A program made the position numbers and the translations under genes. The notes beneath the pieces were generated by a model. The model made no database searches and had not been told where the DNA came from. It saw nothing but the letters and a program-made list of their open reading frames with translations. 64,000 nucleotides of DNA, from NCBI GenBank assembly GCA_947631625.1, contig CANRMA010000011.1:1-64000 (forward strand), read 5' to 3'. This document shows, one piece after another, positions 43,476 through 55,700 of the stretch; position 1 is the stretch's first letter; each line of letters opens with the position of its first letter. The stretch comes from an uncultured Lachnospiraceae bacterium. Lineage in GTDB: Bacteria; Bacillota; Clostridia; Lachnospirales; Lachnospiraceae.

Positions 43476-44933
43476 ATGGAGCATAAAAACACATGGGAGA
43501 CTTATGACGAAAAGCAGTTAAAAGAAGTTGATGTGTTCGCTAAAGAATATATGGATTTTCTTGATAACGGCAAGACGGAACGCGAATGCATAGAGACTAT
43601 CGTTAATACCATCGAGGCGGCCGGCTATCAGGAGCTTGATACTTTAATAAATAAGAACAAGCCTCTCAAATACGGAGATAAAGTTTATTCCGTATGGATG
43701 AACAAATCCGTTGTAATGTTCAAGATAGGCAAAAGACCTATGACGGACGGCATTAATATATTAGGCGCGCACATAGATTCTCCGCGTCTGGACGTGAAGC
43801 AAAATCCCTTATATGAGGACGGGGGCTTTGCTTATCTGGACACACACTACTATGGCGGCGTGAAAAAATACCAGTGGGTAACGATCCCGCTTGCGCTCCA
43901 TGGCGTTATCGTCAAAAAGGACGGGACCACGGTTGAAGTAAACGTAGGAGAGGATGAGGACGATCCGGTATTTTTCGTATCGGATCTGCTGATACACCTT
44001 GCGAACGAACAGCTTGAGAAGAAAGCGTCTAAGGTGATAGAAGGCGAGGCGTTGGATATAATTATCGGAAACAAACCCCTCGTTATTGATAAAAATAACA
44101 AAAGCGCCCGGAAAAAAGCCGATGACAATAGTGATGAAAACAGTGATGAAAACGGTAAGGCCGCAAAAGATGCCGTAAAAAAAGGAATTCTTGAAATTCT
44201 GAAAGAAACATATGAGATAGAGGAAGAAGATTTTATTTCGGCAGAACTTGAAGTTGTGCCTGCAGGAAAAGCAAGAGAAGCCGGTTTTGACAGAAGCATG
44301 ATCTTAGCGTACGGACAGGACGACCGGGTATGCGCTTTTTCCTCACTGAAAGCCATGTTGGAGGTTGGGAAGACCGATAGGACAGCCTGCTGCATACTGG
44401 TCGATAAAGAAGAGATAGGCAGCGTGGGCGCTACCGGTATGAAATCCAGATTTTTTGAAAACGCGGTGGCTGAGGTAATGAACTTAACGGGAACTTATGA
44501 TGAACTCAGATTAAGGAGATGCCTTGCGAAGTCCTGTATGCTTTCATCCGACGTAAGCAGCGCGTTTGACCCTTCTTATGCCTCAAGTTTTGACAAGAAA
44601 AACGTCGCATATCTTGGCGGCGGTATGGTATTTAATAAATTTACCGGAGCCAGGGGCAAATCCGGTTCCAATGACGCCAACGCAGAGTATCTTGCGCATA
44701 TCAGGGATATTTACGATAAGGAAAAAGTAAATTTCCAGACGGCAGAGCTTGGAAAAGTAGATTTAGGCGGCGGGGGAACCATAGCCTATATTCTCGCGCG
44801 TTATGGCATGAATGTGATAGACAGCGGCGTTGCGGTGCTCAATATGCATGCGCCGTGGGAGGCGACCAGTAAAGCCGATGTATACGAAGCCAAAAGAGGA
44901 TACGTGGCGTTTCTTGAGAACGCGGATATTTAG
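43476..44933 (+). CDS. M18-family aminopeptidase
   Basis: A 485-residue cytoplasmic zinc aminopeptidase of the M18 family (aspartyl aminopeptidase-like). The two-metal site is visible in GAHIDSPRLDVK, VDKEEIGSVGATGM (Glu-Glu) and VLNMHAPWEATSKADVYEA (final His). Between the two halves, about residues 214-230, is a low-complexity insert DNSDENSDENGKAAKDAV made from a repeated GATGAAAACAGT-like sequence. GGAGG supports the start. It lies 44 bases after pheT and may be co-transcribed. Confidence 0.93.
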   Translation: MEHKNTWETYDEKQLKEVDVFAKEYMDFLDNGKTERECIETIVNTIEAAGYQELDTLINKNKPLKYGDKVYSVWMNKSVVMFKIGKRPMTDGINILGAHIDSPRLDVKQNPLYEDGGFAYLDTHYYGGVKKYQWVTIPLALHGVIVKKDGTTVEVNVGEDEDDPVFFVSDLLIHLANEQLEKKASKVIEGEALDIIIGNKPLVIDKNNKSARKKADDNSDENSDENGKAAKDAVKKGILEILKETYEIEEEDFISAELEVVPAGKAREAGFDRSMILAYGQDDRVCAFSSLKAMLEVGKTDRTACCILVDKEEIGSVGATGMKSRFFENAVAEVMNLTGTYDELRLRRCLAKSCMLSSDVSSAFDPSYASSFDKKNVAYLGGGMVFNKFTGARGKSGSNDANAEYLAHIRDIYDKEKVNFQTAELGKVDLGGGGTIAYILARYGMNVIDSGVAVLNMHAPWEATSKADVYEAKRGYVAFLENADI

Positions 44934-44999
44934 AAATATATAATAAACGACAGAAAGCATGATCTTAAGACTTTTGGTCATATGATAAGAGTGAAAGAT

Positions 45000-46031
45000 A
45001 TGGAGATTAAAAAGTCCGATTTTTATTTCGAGCTGCCGCCGGAGCTTATCGCTCAGGATCCGCTAAAGGACCGGTCGGCTTCGCGGCTGCTTATGTTAAA
45101 CAGAAATACAGGCGGGACTGCGCACGAAACTTTCCGCAATATCGTCAATTACTTAAATCCCGGGGACTGTCTTGTCCTGAATGATACCAAAGTCATTCCT
45201 GCAAGACTTATTGGATCGAGAGAAGATACCGGGGCCTCGATAGAAGTTTTGCTTTTGAAAAGAAAAGAAAACGACATATGGGAGACTCTGGTAAGACCCG
45301 GTAAAAAGGCCAAAGCAGGGACCGGGATCGTTTTTGGGAACGGACTTCTGAAAGCTGAAGTGGTCGATGTTGTGGAAGAGGGTAACAGGCTTATCAGATT
45401 TGAATATGACGGTATTTTTGAAGAGGTGTTGGACGCTCTCGGGGAAATGCCGCTGCCGCCCTATATTACCCACAAACTGGAAGATAAAAACAGATACCAG
45501 ACAGTCTATGCCAGATACGAAGGATCTGCCGCAGCTCCGACGGCGGGGCTGCACTTTACCAACGAGCTGCTTGGGCGGATAGAAAAAAAGGGCGTCGATA
45601 TCGCTTATGTTACACTGCATGTGGGGCTTGGAACATTTCGTCCGGTCAAATGCGACAATATTCTGGAGCACCATATGCATTCTGAATACTATCAGATCTC
45701 CGCAGAAGCCGCAGAGAAGATCAACAGCGCGAAACTGAGCGGTCATCGCGTTATCTGCGTAGGGACTACAAGCTGCAGGACGATAGAGAGCGCGGCTGAC
45801 GAAAACGGCCTGCTTCATGAATGCAGTGACAATACTTCTATATTTATATATCCGGGCTACAGTTTCAAAGTGATGGATGCGCTCATCACTAACTTTCATC
45901 TGCCGGAATCCACATTGGTCATGTTGGTATCCGCGTTTGCAGGAAGGGAACAGGTGCTTAATGCGTATGCGGAGGCAATACGCGAAAGATATCGTTTCTT
46001 TAGTTTCGGGGATGCGATGTTCATAAGCTGA
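45000..46031 (+). CDS. queA: S-adenosylmethionine:tRNA ribosyltransferase-isomerase
   Basis: Adds the epoxycyclopentane-diol precursor in the queuosine pathway, using the ribosyl group of SAM on preQ1-tRNA. The 343-residue protein has the full set of conserved blocks: [60 protein letters not shown] and [20 protein letters not shown] frame 18 bases longer exists, but the ATG at 45000 after GTGAAAG matches the family N-terminus. Other queuosine genes are not in the window. Confidence 0.95.
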   Translation: MEIKKSDFYFELPPELIAQDPLKDRSASRLLMLNRNTGGTAHETFRNIVNYLNPGDCLVLNDTKVIPARLIGSREDTGASIEVLLLKRKENDIWETLVRPGKKAKAGTGIVFGNGLLKAEVVDVVEEGNRLIRFEYDGIFEEVLDALGEMPLPPYITHKLEDKNRYQTVYARYEGSAAAPTAGLHFTNELLGRIEKKGVDIAYVTLHVGLGTFRPVKCDNILEHHMHSEYYQISAEAAEKINSAKLSGHRVICVGTTSCRTIESAADENGLLHECSDNTSIFIYPGYSFKVMDALITNFHLPESTLVMLVSAFAGREQVLNAYAEAIRERYRFFSFGDAMFIS

Positions 46032-46070
46032 CGCCGGGATTGCATATTTATCACACAGGGAGGATATAAG

Positions 46071-46499
46071 ATGAAAAATTGTAATGATATTGCAAATAAC
46101 AAAAGACGGCCCGTAGATCTAAGGAGCGCTCTGTGCATATTACTTCTGGCAGCCGCCGTGTTTGCGGGCTGCGGTCAGAAACAGCCGCAGGAGCGCAAAC
46201 TCGAGTTCCCGACTGCGGAAGAAGTTGCTGAAAGCATGGAAGAACAAGGATACGAAGTAGAGCGTTTCGATTCTTTTGAAGAGCTTGATTCGCTTAAGAC
46301 TACACGCATCAAAGCCGTTCAGGGTGAAAAGTATCTGGATATATGTTACGGCGTTGAGACAGAGGACGATATCAACAGGATAATTGACTACTATTCTTCA
46401 AATTATAAAAATTATAATCTTTTCAGCAATGTTGACACGGTTTTTTGCTATAGCGGGCAAGATGTCATACAGACTGCCGGTTTGGATCAATATGAATAA
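46071..46499 (+). CDS. Putative lipoprotein, 142 aa
   Basis: An N-terminal basic region, then a hydrophobic stretch ending in the lipobox VFAGC with lipidated Cys34, then a soluble domain rich in Glu, Asp and Tyr (EFPTAEEVAESMEEQGYEVE, later INRIIDYYSSNYKNYN). I do not recognise the domain. It is probably anchored at the outer face of the membrane. GGGAGGA before the ATG supports the start. It is 39 bases downstream of queA. Confidence 0.78.
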   Translation: MKNCNDIANNKRRPVDLRSALCILLLAAAVFAGCGQKQPQERKLEFPTAEEVAESMEEQGYEVERFDSFEELDSLKTTRIKAVQGEKYLDICYGVETEDDINRIIDYYSSNYKNYNLFSNVDTVFCYSGQDVIQTAGLDQYE

Positions 46500-46608
46500 A
46501 TCTGTGTTTTTACGCTCTGAATAGCTCATTTCTTCAACTACTCCCCCATAGGTTTTCAATTTATTACAATATATTTTAACAATAATTTAATAATTATTTA
46601 ATATTTGC

Positions 46609-46639
46609 TTGACAGTCCTGGGGGGGGGTAGAGTATAAT
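46609..46639 (+). promoter_or_regulatory. Promoter of the giant gene with G9 tract in the spacer
   Basis: Perfect TTGACA (46609-46614) and perfect TATAAT (46634-46639) are 19 bp apart. The spacer contains nine consecutive G (46620-46628). Loss of two G would give the optimal 17 bp, so slipped-strand change of the tract should switch promoter strength. The transcript would begin near 46646 and reach AAGGAGG and the ATG at 46714. Confidence 0.85.
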
Positions 46640-46713
46640 GTAGACTTGAGAATTGGATAATTATGTCTTTTTTTAGATTATCCAAGAACGACTACATTCA
46701 AGGAGGAGTAATT

Positions 46714-49700
46714 ATGAGAAGGGCGAAAAAGCTGTTTGGGGCTAAAAGGATATTAGCCATGATCTTAGCGGCCGTCATGGTATTTGACACAATACCGATG
46801 ACAGCAGCGGCAGCCGAACTGCCGACGGTTACCGAAACAGATGAAGTTATCGGAACAGAGGAAGTTGCCGGAACAGAGGAAGTTGCCGGAACAGAGGAAG
46901 TTGCCGGTAATGAAGCGGATAACGCTGAACAGACGGCAGAAGTTACTACAGACGACGGACAGGATACGTCAAAGGAAGGTTCGGACAGTGTTCTGTCTGA
47001 TGCGCAGGACAACGTATCTGATGGAGATAACGACCGGGAAACGGATGTTCCGGATGATCAGACGTCAGACGGTGAGTCAGGGGACGCCGATGTGCAGGAA
47101 GCGCAGGAAGGCAGTGCCGGTGATCCTGCGGACGAGGCCGTTACTTATGAATTCGGTTTTGATCCCGAAAAGTTAGAGGGTAAAGATTTTGAATATATAA
47201 AAGATTATGACAGCGACGATCATGATGCGCATATCGAGGCGCAATACAAGGGAACGTCTCCTTTTACAAAGAAAGAGACCGTAAACGGTGAGGACGTCGT
47301 ATCTCTTGCGGACGCTATCGCAGACTGCATATATCTTAAAGATAAGAATGACAATGATAATATGTTTTCGATTGGCTCTGATACAGGCGAAGACATAGTC
47401 AAATCGGTAACATATGAGTGGTCCAAGATTGACCAGGACGGTCAATATGCTGCAATGACCGATGAACCAAAAGAAGTGGGTCAGTATAAGCTTACATTAA
47501 AGCTGCCTGCGGGACAGGATTCAGGAAAGAATTATAATGAGGCGCAGAAAGACCTGTATTTTGCGATCACGAAAGCTCCTGTAACGATTGAGTATTCCGT
47601 AGGGGAGGTTGTTCCCGGCAGTAGCGTAAGTGATGTGGAGGATAAGATAGAAGTTACGGTCAAAGGCAGTTACTATGAGACGGATACTGAGACCAAAAAC
47701 GTGACTGCAAGGGATTTTAAATATAGCAAAGATGATGAGACGACAGAAGACATTGATGAATCTGCAGAGAACGAAATAGACATAGAGGTTAAAGTCAGCA
47801 AAGCAAATGCTGCGGAAGAGACTGCGGCTGATGAAGCGCTTGACGGCGCTTATGTCATAAGAGCCGACGAAGATTATTATGTGGAGTTAGTACCCCAATT
47901 TAAGGTCAAAGACAGTGACAATTATGAATTTATGCCGCTTGAAGCGCACAGATTGATTACCTCTGACCTTAAACCGAGCATGATCAAAATCTCATTGGGT
48001 GACAAATGGACCAAAGCCGATGGTACAGAGCAGAATGTGATCATTGACTCGGATAAAGACGGCAGGGTAGTAAACAAGATAGTAGCCAAATCATATGACG
48101 GAGCGGCGCTTGCAGCCCTTGTGAAAGGTGATGATTTTGATGCTGAGGTCGTAGATGCATATGAAACACAAGAAGATGAACAGGGCAATACAGTATATAC
48201 ATATAAAAAGATAGACGGCGCAGATATAGCTGAAGAGGGCGAGTGGCATACTGCGGTCTATGAGTCATGGACGGAAACAGGCAGTGACGAAGATAAAACC
48301 CCCGTTACTTACTGCAATCTTACGGTAGGCGGAGTAACGGATGCTCCCAAGGACGCGGGCGCTTACGTCTATAGAGTTAAATATGAAGGCAAAGAAGGCG
48401 AATATAAAGAAGCTTATGCCGATATAGTAGTCATTATAGAGAAGGTCGATATAGTCATCAAGCCTGCTTTGAAAGAAAGTGAAAAGAAATTCTACAGTGG
48501 GCAGACAGCGGCTGATGTGCTTAATAATGTAAAAGCTGAAGTATATAAGATATCAGATGGCAATGAAACGCCTATGGATACAGTCGATAAGTATTTCTTT
48601 GGCACGTCTTATGATGATGATAGCAAGACACAGCCTTATGAGCCGTTATTTGACCTGTATAAGATCACGAAAACAGTCACGGTCAAGGACGGCGAAAGCA
48701 CGACTGAGCAGACAGAGACTTTATTAGAGTTAAATACTAAACTCACCACGCCAAGCGGAGAAGGAGAAACCAAAGAGGCGGCTGATGGAAGTAAAGTCAC
48801 TGCTGCCACTACTTATGAGATAAGATTTTCAGGTAAAAAAGGCGTGCGAAACGCTGCCGGCAGCCTTGTTGATGGTGGCGTTGACATAAATCAACCGGAA
48901 AATTCAACCGAAGCTACGACGAATGTAAATTATACCGTTATAACAGACGAAGATACGCTTAAGAAAAACGTCCAAAATGCAGAGGTTATAAATTCAACTG
49001 CCCTTACGATCAATACAGAGAAGATTGTTGAAGCATTTATGGCAGGGAATGAACAGGCAAAACGCGACAATGATGATAAAAACGTAAACATAGGCGATAA
49101 GGACAAAGACATCGCAGTAGCATCCAAGACATATGATGGGAACAGGATCTTTGAAAACCGCGCCGCATACAAGCTTGCAGAAGTTGTGGACAAAGACGGC
49201 GCCGCAGTGGCTCAGGGTACCGACTCAAAGCTTACATATAGTTGGTATAAGCTTACGCAAGTTGATGAAAGTTGTAAAGACAGCGCAGGGGATGTTGATC
49301 CCGTGAAACTTCAGGCATACCTTGCAAAGCAGGAGCAGAACAGCGCAGGATATTACAAGAACTTTTTTAAGTATGTTGGTTCGTATGATATAAATAGACG
49401 ACCTATCTATGAATGGACCAATCCCGGAGTAATAAGCCCTAAGGACGCAGGCGTTTATAAACTGCAGATAACATATAACGACCCGACGGCTGAGACTCAC
49501 GCCGATACTGCATTTGTATGCTTTGTTATCAATAAGCAGCAGGTCAGCATAGTGTTTGATGAGGATAAGTCATATGAAGAATATTCGGGAATAAAAGCAG
49601 AAGAATTCTTCAAGGATAAAGAACTGTTCTATAGCGTTAAGCCACAGCTGACCACGCCTTTAAGCGGAGAAGAACTTAAGGAGCAGTGCGCTCTTAAGGG

Positions 49701-52700
49701 CACTGCCAACGAGTACGAATTGGAATGGTCAGATAATTATTATTACTCATTAAAATTCAAGCTTCAGAAGAAAAAAGAACAGCAGGCTGCCGAAGGCAAT
49801 AATGAAGCGGACGGCGCAGGAAGCAGTGAACCCGAATATGAAGACGTGAATGCTTTGGATGCTCTTGAAAAAGATGCTGAATACAGGATTGCAGTAGATA
49901 AATTCACTCTTTTTAATGACTACGGTGACTATGGAGAACTGTCAAAGAATTATACGACGGAAGAAACGACGCTTTTGGTTAAAAAGGCAGAAACAGAGTC
50001 TGAAGAAGATACAGCTGAAAATGAATATAGTACAGAGACTAAACCACTCTCAACAGATACCGTTCCGCTCAAGGTGAACTCTATGGGCGAAACCGAACTT
50101 ACGTTCGGAGATATAGAGCCTATTACTGTTGAAAAGACTTATGATAAAGTTCCGGTAAGCGAATATAAAGCTGAGTCGGAAGATGAGACATTTGCCGAAA
50201 AGATAAAAGCTATACAGCCTTATAAAACAGCTTCTGCAGATACGAACAAAGAATATGTAAATGTGGAAGATTTAAGCGAAGGGCTTGAGATTGAATGGAG
50301 ATATTATCCGGACCCGGATGATGATTATGACTATTGGCAAGTAACTGAGATAGATACGGAAAATGCCGGAAAATATGAGGTATATTTAAGCTTCAGAGGA
50401 AATGCGGATTATGCGCCGATCGGTAAAACACTTGTTGCCGAGGCGTTGGTTAAGCAAAGAGAGCTTGTCATAAGACCGGCCGAGCTTGAAAACGAAGTGA
50501 CTGCAGGCACAAAGGTTGGCGGGCTTTATGAAGAACTCAAAGATAATCTTATTATTGAGGGAGACATAGTGCCGGAAGATCAGCCTGCATTTGAATACCG
50601 CCTGATCTGTACATGGCATGGTGAGTATGCAGATGCGCCTGAACATGAGTATACAGCCAATTGTGAATATACGACTGACCGTCTTGCATTTTTAGATAGA
50701 TATAATGAGGTAGTAGACTATCCCAAATTCGTACTGACTGACTCGGAAGGCGAGACATACACAGTATCAGATAGTGATAACGCCGACATAATAAAAGGCG
50801 ATGAGACATATGAGGTAAGCATTGATGACAGTGAAGAGGTGAAATTAACCAATTTCGACTATTCCGTCAACTATACCTTAAAGGTCGGCAAACCCGTAAG
50901 CTTTACCACCGTAAGAGGCAGTTCGGAATTTGCCTCCGGTCTGTCAAATTATGACTCAAATAACGTTAGTGCTAAGGTCGATGCTGTAAATGCCAAGGAT
51001 AATATCGTAAGAGATGAGCAAAGCGGCGAGTATACGCACACTCTGTCTGTAGTTGATGGGATCAAATATACGGAATGTACGGTATACGGTGAAAAAATAT
51101 GCGGCAATATGTTAGTGGTAAAAGTTACACAGCCTGAAGAATATACCGCTGCACATATAAAAAAGTTTGAAAATACTGATCCTTCTGTTAATGCAGTATA
51201 TGAGAATTCCATAAAGAAGATGCCGGGATATGTGTATCATTGGACTTGGGGAGTTTCTGGTAATGATTACCAAAGGGGACTTTCAGTTATCCTTGATGCT
51301 TCCAAGGGAGCACAGTCCTTCGACATCACATGGGAGAAGGGATATACAGAGCATTTTAATGTAAACTTCGACAATGCTAAGCTGCTCGGAGACTTAAGAG
51401 ATGCCGTTGCGCCCAAGTCTATTTCTTTTAACTCGCCTGTTAAGAAGATGGCGGTAGGTGAGGAACAGCAGCTTGACTTAAAGATCACTAAGACGTTGAT
51501 GGAAGACGTTATATGTATCGCCTACAAGACTGATAAAGAAGGAATATTGAGCATCAACGAATATGGTAAAGTTACGGCGCTTAAAAAAGGAACGGTCAAA
51601 GTAACCGCATATCCTGTTACTATTGAGAACGGCGTAAAGACTCCCATACCGCGCGCCAAGAGCGCAAGCGTCACTATCAAAGTGACGGACGTTACCGCGC
51701 CCAAAGTGACCAAAGCGTTGGGAAGCGATACCTACGGATATTTTGAATATTCTAAGGTAGAGGACGGATACCGCAGAGAGATATTTGTCCTTGCAGGAAA
51801 GAAAAGAAAAGAGAGCGACTTTACGACTGCCATTGCACAGTGGGAAGCTTCCAATGAAAAATGGCAGGGCATCTTCGCGGCAGCGCCTAAATTTGTCGAT
51901 AAAGAGACTGAAGATGACAACGTAGTACGAGTTTATAATAAAAAAACAAAGAAATATGAAGACACAAACAAGATAGAAGCATTCGTATATGGCCTGCAGC
52001 CGGGCGCTGAATATACGGTTTACATAAGAAACGTGAGCGCATTGCGTACACTTTCTGACGGAAGCAGGGTGGAAGAGTCTGTGGCAGGAAGCGCAAGCAG
52101 CTTCACAACGTCCAAACCTCAGGTTAAATATCTTGAAAGCGCATTGGCTTCATATGTGCCGGATACTGAAGTAATATGTGATCCATTGGCATGTCAAAGC
52201 TATCATAATAAGAAAGCTAATGAATATTATGATGAAGTGTGTAAAAATGTCAGACAGATATATGATCCGGAGGAATATGACTTTGACACTGACAGGCTGC
52301 ATTATGTAAGTTACCATGTGCCGCTTAGCGCAGGTAAGGTAACAGTGGCTGTTGATGGCGCGTTTGCTCAGAATGTTAATTATCCGGCGGCCGACAGGAA
52401 CGACTATTATAAGCTCATGCTGCCCTTTAAGACTACGACTGATAAGGGTAACGGCGCTGCTCTTGACAAAAGCGCAAAGAACAAATATCTTGAGCCGAAG
52501 CTTGAGTACAGGTTATTTGCTTATGTTTATGGATCAGGTTATGACGATATACGCAAAGAATATGTTGAAGACGGATATTATTATGACATTCTTACGGATA
52601 AGAAAATAGCGTCTATCAACAAGAAAGGCGTCATAACATTAAAACAGCCGGCTCAGATAGCTGTGTATGCAGTAGATACTATATCAGGTAAAGAATCAAA

Positions 52701-55700
52701 CGTTGTAGTAATAAATGTAACGGCAGCCGCTGATTCCGTAAAAAATAAGACTACGTCCCTGCAGGTAGGGCAGGCGGTTCCTCTTGAAGCGCTGCTTACG
52801 TATAAGTCAGGCAAAACAACTCTTGCGCCTGAAAGTAATTTTAATAAGAAGATCGAAGTAACAGAGGCTCTTAAGTCTCAGATCGAAGCGGGTGGATATT
52901 TCAGACTTTATGGCGACGGCTATGTAATGGCGGTAAAAGCAAAAGGCAATATAAGGCTGAGTCTTACGGACAAATATCTGGGACAGTCGGCTCAGGCTAT
53001 CATTAAGTCAACTGATCTGCAGCCTGTTAAGAATCTTAAGACCAAAGAAGTGATTGATAATAAATTAACAATAACCTTCGACCGCAATATCTATGCGAAG
53101 GCATACCGCATAACCGTCATGAACGGACGAGGCAGCATAATAAGGAGCAGCTACGTTAAGAACAATTATGATACGGTATATGACGCAGATAACGGCTATG
53201 GTGAGACTCCTTATTACTTTGATTATTTGTATGACAGCAAAGATAAAAACTTTAAGATAATCTGCGACCATGATGATTATGACTATGGCTATGGACATCT
53301 TTACTTCATGGATAACAAGAAGCTTAAGGATACCTGCGAATATACGATAGACGGACTTACGCAGCAGAGCAGCTATAAGATAAGCGTTGAGGCTGTCTTT
53401 GATGATGCAGCGTCGCCGGTAGTGTCCAAAGCGGCTTCCAAGTCCGTAAAGACAACTAAGCTGCCTGCTTCCGAGATTGATTATCTGGATGACTATGAAG
53501 AAGATGATGATTATGGCTATGGTGACGGTTATGGCGGCTGCGATATCAATATACTTTCAATGAATAAGACTCTTGGAGATGGTTACTCTTATAGGGCAAG
53601 CCTGATATCCGGCAACACATATTCACTGAAGCTTCTTGCTGATAACAAAGGAGCGGACGTGGCTTTCACGGATAAGCTTACATGGTCCGTATCGAATAAG
53701 AAGACAGCGTCCGTAAAAGCGACTCCGGGAACATATTCCGCGCAGTTTAAGGCGCTCAGAGCAGGTGAGACTGTTCTGGAGGTTAAGTCAGGTATTACAA
53801 AGCATGTGATCGCGAGATATAAGTTTATAATATTGCCTGTAGGCGATGCATATTCGCCGGGCTCAAGGTACTACGGTGACAATGAAGATCTCCGCGGCAA
53901 GGGCACAAACTACGATCCGTTAGCTAACAGCGAGCTCATACTCAACAAGCCCGCGGCAGTAGATCTTGTGAGCGGCAACTTCAAGATATTTACATTTACG
54001 GCGCCGAAAGATGGCACATATGCTTTCTATGCGCTTGAGAACGGGGTTATTAAGACGGATGATGATGACTATTTCGGGCTCTACAACAACGAATTGTGCG
54101 ATAGCAGTTATGGAGGTTCGGTAGATAGAACAGACGACGGCGTGCGGGTTAAACTTAACAAAGACCAAACTGTTTATATCAAGGTTGACGCCAAAGGGCA
54201 ATATACAATGAACGTCAGGCTTATATCCGTCGATAATGAGAAGATGGTCATAAAGGTCGGCGAGGAAGTGGACAGCGCGGATTACGGTCAGATATTTGTA
54301 TTCACTGCAGATGAGAAGGCTATATACAAGTTCAGCGGTGCGCTTACAGTATATAGCGGCAGAGATATGAATAATGAACAAAAACTCGTAAGCAATAATA
54401 GTTATGACAGTGCATGGGTGAGCCTTGACAAAGATCAGACTGTTTATATCAAGTCAGATACGTCGTATAACAATATCAAAGTAGAAAAACAGCAGGTTGA
54501 GGCGATAACGCTTGGAAGCGAGGGAGAGATCGAGCTTACAGCCCAAGGTAGATATGTATGGTATTCTTATACACCTGCCGAAGATGCAACGTATGAAATA
54601 TCTGTTAAAGAAGCTTCTTCGAACTTTAACTCTTTAAGCGTTTATTCTGCGGATAACACAAAAGGGTTGAATGATGACAACGCATTGGCGGTTATTTCAT
54701 ATGGTTCTGACAGTGAGTCGTTCAGCCTTGGCAAAGGCGAGACAGTATATATAAAAGTATATAACAATAATGACAATGACTATACCCTGTTCAACATTAA
54801 AAAGACTAACAGCATAGCAAGTTTCCAGACGACTCCGCCCACAGAAGGGCAGGAAGTCGGGGAAACATCAGGAACGGTAAGCGCATCCGAAGCAGCATAT
54901 GTATATCTTCGGTACGACGTTCCGGAAGACGGTATTTATACGTTTAAGTCAGTAGCTGATGAGACGTCCGGGATTAAAGCCGGCAACTTAAGCGCAAAGC
55001 TTATCAAGGACAGAATAAACAGCAGCGCAATTGAGGAAAGCACATCTTCAGATGAAAATGTCAGCATATTTATGAGTACGTATCTGAAGAAAGGCAATGT
55101 AGTATTCGTTGGAGTGAAGCAAGGCGGCTCAGCTTCATATAATATGGCTTCATACGGCGTTGGCGTATTTGGCAGTCTGTTAAATGATACCGTTGATGCA
55201 GGCGCAGAAGCGCCCAATGTAAAGTTGATCATAGAGCATACAAAAGTTGACGATATTGCGCAGGCGGCCCCGGAGACCGAAGGCGGAGAAGGCGTGGAAG
55301 CCGCCGATCCCAAAGCCGAGCTTGAACTCCCTGCCAATGAGGCTAAGTATATTGCATTTACCGTAAAGAAAGACGTTAATTATATCTTCAAACTTAAAAG
55401 CGGAAATAGCGCTTTATTCAGCGGAGAGATGTACGAGGATCTGACCACAGGTAAAATTACACTTAGTACCGATGGCAATGTAAGCTCCAAGACTATCGGG
55501 TATGTGGCGAAAGCGGATGGTAAAGTATATTGGAAGATAAAGAATGCCGATGATTCGGCAGATACCGATAACCAAGTAAGCATTACAATGTCTGAGAACA
55601 AAGTTAATGAATTCGTACCCGATCAGACAGGCGGCGCATACGAAGGAGTGGTCTATCCCGGCATAGATACGTGGATAAGCTTCAAAGCTCCCGATACAGC

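Noticed and set aside
45153-45899. 248-residue minus-strand frame in queA
   Set aside because: Complement of conserved queA blocks; no start signal and no recognisable motif.
46663-46713. Start of the giant protein 17 codons upstream
   Set aside because: The upstream ATG has no ribosome site and would place extra residues before a normal signal peptide; AAGGAGG belongs to the ATG at 46714.
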